Made by a program: the position numbers and the translations under genes
Part shown: positions 57,940-64,000 of the stretch, in pieces
Numbering within the stretch: the stretch's first letter is position 1
Layout: the number at the start of each line of letters is the position of its first letter
NCBI GenBank assembly: GCA_007115705.1
Contig: QXEO01000431.1
Coordinates: 3,520,946 to 3,584,945 of the forward strand
From: Dactylis glomerata
Lineage: Eukaryota; Streptophyta; Magnoliopsida; Poales; Poaceae
Reading direction: 5' to 3'
Length of the DNA stretch: 64,000 nucleotides
Notes under the pieces: model-generated
Told to the model about the DNA's origin: nothing
The model's input: only the letters and a program-made list of their open reading frames with translations
Database searches by the model: none

Positions 57940-59395
57940 TGTCGTCGTGGTGAAACAACATATGCCACAGGGTGGCTTAAATGGGGGCCGACTGTACGCT
58001 GGTGGATCCGGGAGAGGGAAGGCTCGGTAGAGACCGAGCACAGAAGTCATTGCTAACACATCGAGCTACCCAGGTTCGGGGCCCTCGTGAGGAGGTAACA
58101 CCCCTACTCCTGCATGTCTGATCTATATGAGCTTCACATGAGAGCTACAATGGTGCTCCTTGAGCTGTTCATCTGCCTATCTAAGGCTGCACTGGGCAGG
58201 AGCTGGAGAGCTAGTGCTAGAGAGCTCCCATGGAGCGAGAGAGAATGAGCCTCCTCCGGAAGCTTGGGTGATCGATCCCCCTGGCGCCCCTTATATAGGG
58301 AGCCCAGGGGACAAGGGATGCCCCACAATACACTATGCACACACTGTAGCTGAGTTGACTACTGGGGTCTTGTCACACTATAGCCTGCATCAGCACAGTA
58401 CCGCCCTTGGTACTGTGCGATGCGTCACGGTCATGGGCTAGTCCCATCGATGTCTGTACTTGGAGTACTTGGCCTTCGTCTTCTAGCGTCTGTCTTCAGG
58501 ATCACCATGTCATCAGTCTTATCCTCCTCCTGAGGATAAGACTGACTAGGAGAGGATGGATATGCTGGTCTGAGCCAAGGGGCGTCCCAAGACCGGCATA
58601 TGACGATGAAGGATGTGCCAGTCCGAGCCTGGAGGCGTCCCAGGACTGGCACGATGCGCTGGAGGCGATGCTGGTCGAGGAATATGTCCCGGAGAGAGTA
58701 AATATCGGCCCTGTAGAGGAATAATCCGGCCTGGGCCAGGGATCCCTGCCTGGCCCAGCCGGAACAGCATAATCCGGCCCAGCCAGGGTGGAGAAGAGGC
58801 GGCCTGGAGAGGATTCCCGGCCAGGCCGGATTCTCCTAATCCGGCCCAGCCGGGGCGCGCTGGAGGAGGCCTGGGGTCGGCCGGCCTGACAGCCCAGCCG
58901 GGACAAGCGGTCCAAGGCCCAGCCGGTGCAGGGATGCCGGCCCAGCCGGGGTGAAGCGGCGGAGGCCCAGCCGGGGTCCAGCCGGGGCAGGGAAGCCGGC
59001 CCAGCCGGGGTGGAGCGTGCCGGCCTGCCCGGGATAGGAGCAGCGGCCCAGCCGGGGGCGGAGGAAGGCCGGCCCGCCCGGGATAGGAGCAGCGGCCCAG
59101 CCGGGGGCGGAGGAAGGCCGGCCCGCCTGGGTTGCTAGGGGACTCCGGCCCAGCCGGCGCTGCACACTGCCGGCCCACCCGGCTTGCTGACTACCTCGGC
59201 CTGGCCAGAGATATTCCGGCCCAGGGGAATAATAATCCGGCCTGGGAGCAGTTTATTCCGGCCTGGGCTGGTTAATCCGGCCCAGGCTGCTGTTTACTTA
59301 CTTTTCAATATTCCTGCATATATAACTTGATACATAACACATATATTAGTTATAAAAAGGGGTACTTTGGTATACCCAGGGTTATATCCCCGACA
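57940..59395 (-). repeat. 3' LTR of element E
   Basis: Minus-strand TATA box CCCTATATAAGG at about 58290-58301. The region 58735-59290 is an array of 12-15 bp GGCCCAGCCGGG-type units. Confidence 0.88.
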
Positions 59396-59595
59396 TTAGC
59401 CCCCGAGGCTGTGGAGGACTCGTAGAGTCATGCACAGGCTTCAACAGAAATATACCAAAGTCCCAAAACTGACACAGATAAAAATAATATGCTGGCCTGC
59501 ACAGGCCAATTCTATCTCATGCCATCACAGGCAATGTCCTGTTTGACATATACACATATACGTGATATGCTAGCCTTCGCGGGCTATCTCAAAAT

Positions 59596-60128
59596 ACTAT
59601 TGTGCCCTCTTTGGCTATATTGACACTTTGCCTCTTGGGCTATGTCTCATCGACATCGTCTGCTTCGACAATGCCGGCATACTGCTTTGCCTTCTTTGGC
59701 CATATCGATACTTTACCTCTTGAGCTATATGCCTCTTGGGCTACTCTGCCTCTTGGGCTACTTTTGCCTCTTGGGCTACTTTGCCTTTTGGGCTTTATAT
59801 CGACACTTTGCCTCTCGGGCTATGTCTCATCGACATTGTCTGCTTTGACAATGCCGGTATACTGATATGCCTCTTGGGCTGCTTTGCCTCTTGGGCTACT
59901 TTGCCTCTTGGGCTTTATATCGACACTTTGCCTCTCGGGCTATGTCTCATCGACATTGTCTACTTTGACAATGCCGGTATACTGATATGCCTCTTGGGCT
60001 GCTTTGCCTCTTGGGCTACTTTGCCTCTTGGGCTTTATATCGACACTTTGCCTCTCAGGCTATGTCTCATCGACATTGTCTGCTTTGACAATGCCGGTAT
60101 ACTGATATGCCTCTTGGGCTGTGCCATC
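59596..60128. repeat. 120-bp tandem repeat in element E
   Basis: Blocks starting at 59820, 59940 and 60060 are nearly identical with a 120-bp period, preceded by a diverged partial unit from about 59600. Each unit contains several GCCTCTTGGGCT submotifs and CATCGACATTGTCTGCTTTG. Confidence 0.9.
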
Positions 60129-60404
60129 GCTGGGCACTTGTTAGTATGCAAAAATGATAAGACAAGTTAATATGCTAAACCGGGATACTCTGTGAAACCG
60201 GATATGATAAGAGATATGATGCTTGTTAGCTTTGAGATCGATGTCTCGATATGTTACCGAACCAGAATTGGCGATAACTCAAAGGATTACAGAATGCCGT
60301 GATATGGTGGCATGCCGAAATAAACGGCGATATGAGTTATTGATAGATGCCTTGATATGCTGGCGAACCGAAATAAACGGTGATTGGGGATTTTGATCGA
60401 TGTC

Positions 60405-60990
60405 ATGATATGCTGGCATACTGAAATCTTACTCTTGCCATGATATGCCGGCATACCGAAATCTTACTTTTGCATTGATATGCCGGCATACTGAAATCTT
60501 ACTTTTGCCATGATATGCCGGCATACTGAAACCTTGCTCTTTCCCATGATATGCTGGCATACTGGCATTTTGCTCTTTGCCATGATATGCTGGCATACTG
60601 GCATTTTGCTCTTTGCCATGATATGCCGGCATACTGAAACTTTGCTCATGCCATGATATGTTGGCATATTGAAACTTTGCTCATGCCATGATATGTCGGC
60701 ATACTGAAACTTTACTCTTGCCATGATATGCCGGCATACTGAAACTTTACTCTTGCCATGATATGCCGGCATACTGAAACACACATGACTCAAGATATCA
60801 CTTAATAACCTGATGTGCTAACAAACTGACATACCTGAGAACTGAGACTTTGAGATATGCTGGCCAAGATGTAAAGATATGCTGGCTGGGACATAAAATA
60901 TGCCGGCCAGGATACAAAATATAACATATGCCGGTATACTGAAATTTTGCTCTTTGCCATGATATGCCGGCATACTCTGAAATACCTGAG
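60405..60990. repeat. Palindromic minisatellite in element E
   Basis: About a dozen units built around CATGATATGCCGGCATACTG, spaced by roughly 40-60 bp. The core ATATGCCGGCATA is close to a perfect palindrome. Confidence 0.88.
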
Positions 60991-61119
60991 ACTTTGAGAT
61001 ATAAACTGAAACCCTGGTGATATAATAGTAATTTCTCCTCTGTAACGGCAATATGGAGAGTCATAGCCGGGTAATAGACATATATATAATGAGATATCCA
61101 AGCTGTTCTGTTGTCATTC

Positions 61120-61960
61120 TAAAAGACATAGCAATGGTCATAGCATTTGGCATATAGCAATCTAGCATATGGAGTTTGGCATATAGCCCACAGCATTTGG
61201 CATATAGCCTCTTGAAACAAAGCACTTGGCATATAGACTGAGATATAGCAGTTTGACATATATGCTAAATTGGTAACTCACAAGGAAGAACTAGGCACTC
61301 ATGTGCCGGCATATAAATGTAGACATACTGCAACTGGCATATAAGCAAACTTGGCATCTCACAACAGATATTTGGCACTCATGTGCCGGCATATAAATGC
61401 AAGTATACTGTAACTGGCATATAAGCTAACTTGGCATATCACAACAGATATTTGGCACTCATGTGCCGGCATATAAATGCAAGTATACTGTAACTGGCAT
61501 ATGAGATTTGATTTATAGTATGCAGAAACTGGTACTGAGATAGGCATATAACTGATCTGACTGTAAACCTGCAACAGCTAGCACATGGCATTCAACATAT
61601 AAAAACTGGCATATGAGCCTTGGCATATGACAGCCGGCATATAACGCATAGCATATGGGATAAAGCACTTGGCATATAAGTAGATACTGAACTTGATATG
61701 TTAACTGGCATACTGAACCTAGCACTGTAGCAGATATAAAGATTGGCACATACAAAGACATATAACTCGACATAACATCTTGCTGTTGGCATATAAAACC
61801 GGCATATAACATGCCCAGATAAAACTTTGCATAAGACTGTATACATATAAACTGATACTAAGGATACTATTTGCAGCAGGCATATAAACAGACATACAGG
61901 AGACTTACTGAGAAGCATGTGTGCTAGCATATATACTAATTTATACTGTAATAGTAACAT
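61120..61960. repeat. GGCATATA-rich repeat region in element E
   Basis: Dozens of TGGCATATA motifs. A higher-order unit with ATTTGGCACTCATGTGCCGG recurs at about 61290, 61370 and 61450 (about 80-bp period). Confidence 0.8.
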
Positions 61961-62199
61961 AGCACTGACTGGCTAGACATAAGATACTAGATTTTAGACA
62001 AGCTGGCTAGCCCCCGGGTTTAAATGCTTATTGAACCCCGGGGAGATAGTTAATTACTTGCTAAGATGCTAACTGAAACAAAGAGCGACCTTGCTCGATA
62101 CAGATACTTACCTGCAGAAGCTTGAGGCTAAGGCAGAGCGGTCACAGGCACCACAAAACTTGCCAGGACACCGAACGCGGGCGAGCATGCTGCGCTGCG

Positions 62200-62530
62200 C
62201 CTCGATTGCCAGCCAGAACGCGCCACGCCGGCCTGCTGCAGGTCTGCTCGGCCCAGCCCACCGCGGTAGCCCAGCCGGGACAGGAACCGGCCGCTGCCCT
62301 GGGCTAAGCACCATCGAGCCGGCCCAGCCGGGATTACCAAGCCGGGGCACGGCCTAGCTAGGGACCGAGCCGGATAAAGCCCAGGCGGGACACAGGCCGG
62401 AACCAGACTCGCCAGCCGCGGCCCAGGCGAGGAGGCCGGGATACAGCCAGCCGGGGCACGGCCCAGCCGGGGAGGGAAAGCCAGGGCGCGGCCCAGGGAA
62501 ACCTTATGCCGGCCGAAGAGGCCGAAATCA
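62200..62530. repeat. GGCCCAGCCGGG array in element E interior
   Basis: GC-rich short units of the same type as in the LTR (58735-59290), just inside the primer-site end. Confidence 0.75.
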
Positions 62531-62934
62531 GCCCAATACCTGCACATGCCGGTTGGGAGAGGCCGGAATCTGCCAATTCCGGTCCACCAACGTGAATTCC
62601 GGCCAGGAAATATTATATTCCGGCTGAGGAGCTATATGCTGGCCAGGGGAATGCCGAAGTCGACCCCAGACCCATATATGCCGGCCGGGACATAAATATG
62701 CCGGCCGGAACATAAAATATGCCGACCGGATGAAACCGAGTGCCGACCCGGAGATGCCGATGCAGATCCGAGACAGCCGTATGCTGGCCCGGGCGAGTTG
62801 AGGTTAGCCCGGGAGTTGAAGAAGACCTGCTGTGCTCGGAGGCGTTGCTGATGTCGAGCCCCCGAGCAGATGAAGAAGATCCCGTCCGGATGTACTCCTA
62901 CCAGCGCCTGATCCGCCCCACGGTGGGCGCCAAA

Positions 62935-64000
62935 TGTCGTCGTGGTGAAACAACATATGCCACAGGGTGGCTTAAATGGGGGCCGACTGTACGCTGGTGG
63001 ATCCGGGAGAGGGAAGGCTCGGTAGAGACCGAGCACAGAAGTCATTGCTAACACATCGAGCTACCCAGGTTCGGGGCCCTCGTGAGGAGGTAACACCCCT
63101 ACTCCTGCATGTCTGATCTATATGAGCTTCACATGAGAGCTACAATGGTGCTCCTTGAGCTATTCATCTGCCTATCTAAGGCTGCACTGGGCAGGAGCTG
63201 GAGAGCTAGTGCTAGAGAGCTCCCATGGAGCGAGAGAGAATGAGCCTCCTCCGGAGGCTTGGGTGATCGATCCCCCTGGCGCCCCTTATATAGGGAGCCC
63301 AGGGGACAAGGGATGCCCCACAATACACTATGCACACACTGTAGCTGAGTTGACTACTGGGGTCTTGTCACACTATAGCCTGCATCAGCACAGTACCGCC
63401 CTTGGTACTGTGCGATGCGTCACGGTCATGGGCTAGTCCCATCGATGTCTGTACTTGGAGTACTTGGCCTTCGTCTTCTAGCATCTGTCTTCAGGATCAC
63501 CATGTCATCAGTCTTATCCTCCTCCTGAGGATAAGACTGACTAGGAGAGGATGGATATGCTGGTCTGAGCCAAGGGGCGTCCCAAGACCGGCATATGACG
63601 ATGAAGGATGTGCCAGTCCGAGCCTGGAGGCGTCCCAGGACTGGCACGATGCGCTGGAGGCGATGCTGGTCGAGGAATATGTCCCGGAGAGAGTAAATAT
63701 CGGCCCTGTAGAGGACAAATCCGGCCTGGGCCAGGGATCCCTGCCTGGCCCAGCCGGAACAGCATAATCCGGCCCAGCCGGGGTGGAGAAGAGGCGGCCT
63801 GGAGAGGATTCCCGGCCAGGCCGGATTCTCCTAATCCGGCCTAGCCGGGGCGCGCTGGAGGAGGCCTGGGGTCGGCCGGCCTGACAGCCCAGCCGGGACA
63901 AGCGGTCCAAGGCCCAGCCGGCGCAGGGATGCCGGCCCAGCCGGGGTGAAGCGGCGGAGGCCCAGCCGGGGTCCAGCCGGGGCAGGGAAGCCGGCCCAGC
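62935..64000 (-). repeat. 5' LTR of element E (cut by window edge)
   Basis: Aligns with 57940-59005 at offset 4995. Visible differences include GTTCAT/ATTCAT, GAAGCT/GAGGCT, GCGTCT/GCATCT and the base after GTAGAGGA. Confidence 0.88.

Larger units (their letters stand above)
57940..64000 (-). mobile_element. Element E: large non-coding LTR retrotransposon (LARD-like)
   Basis: Minus strand. The 3' LTR is 57940-59395 (1456 bp); the 5' LTR starts at 62935 and continues past the window (offset 4995). LTR ends on the minus strand: TGTCGGGGAT...CCACGACGACA. Primer site TTTGGCGCCCACCGTGGGG lies at 62934 downward, and the purine tract CAGCCTCGGGGGCTAA at 59411-59396. The interior (59396-62934) has no recognisable protein and is largely short tandem repeats. 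The LTRs differ at only a handful of positions in 1066 bp, so insertion is recent. GATGT at 57935-57939 is the candidate target duplication. Confidence 0.88.

Noticed and set aside
58546..59178. 210-aa Pro/Gly-rich ORF on the minus strand
   Set aside because: It arises from the GGCCCAGCCGGG array in the LTR. Other frames in the same array are equally open.
59736..60170. 144-aa hydrophobic ORF with repeated LLGCFASWATLPLGLY
   Set aside because: It follows the 120-bp tandem repeat, whose length is a multiple of three, so the frame stays open by chance. No start context or domain.
60405..60990. CRISPR-like array of about 20-bp repeats with regular spacers
   Set aside because: It lies inside an LTR retrotransposon in a plant genome. 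The repeats are palindromic minisatellite units with similar, not unique, spacers. No cas genes.

Overview
The window is nuclear DNA from a grass, most likely a Pooideae (wheat, barley, oat or ryegrass relative). This is inferred from one intron-containing plant gene of the YABBY family, a dense layer of nested LTR retrotransposons (Athila-like and Tat-like Gypsy), an En/Spm (CACTA) DNA transposon with GCCGACGGC-type subterminal repeats, Helitrons, LINE remnants and Stowaway-type MITEs. There is no prokaryotic gene organisation. Only one host gene is supported: a complete six-exon YABBY transcription factor on the + strand (17631-24443, 167 aa), closest to the rice OsYABBY1 type.

Layout. 1-3854: the 5' part of a minus-strand Gypsy element (gag and protease, no reverse transcriptase visible), inserted in the 3' part of a CACTA transposon that ends at 5447. 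5448-8800: a LINE remnant, a small non-LTR insertion with 13-bp target duplications, low-copy sequence and a foldback MITE. 8826-11800: an old tandem duplication carrying a Helitron (9124-10683) and a small MITE. 12094-14768: a 5'-truncated LINE with 15-bp target duplications, split by a second, inverted copy of the same Helitron (12602-14160). 15297-16483: a GC-rich non-LTR element with 14-bp target duplications. 16498-24700: YABBY promoter and gene, with microsatellites in intron 1 and two insertions in intron 5.

24814-48767 is one CACTA element with CTG target duplications, starting 371 bp after the YABBY stop codon. It holds a decayed TNPD-like transposase and a TNPA-like gene. The latter is interrupted by about 15.7 kb of nested, recombined Athila-like retrotransposons: element A (30985-37088) and element B (37089-45950), plus a partial extra internal region to 46715. 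48768-49514: two MITEs and AT-rich DNA. 49515-64000: a nested stack of element D (a + strand relative of the element at position 1), carrying a solo LTR and interrupted by Athila-like element C (54070), which is itself interrupted by element E (57940 to beyond the window). E is a minus-strand, non-coding, large LTR element whose interior is built of minisatellites.

Insertion order can be read for most pieces because target duplications or uninterrupted homologous copies lie in the same window. All transposon proteins except the 279-aa ORF of element A are broken. Element B is the best preserved: one 1836-codon frame with only four internal stops.
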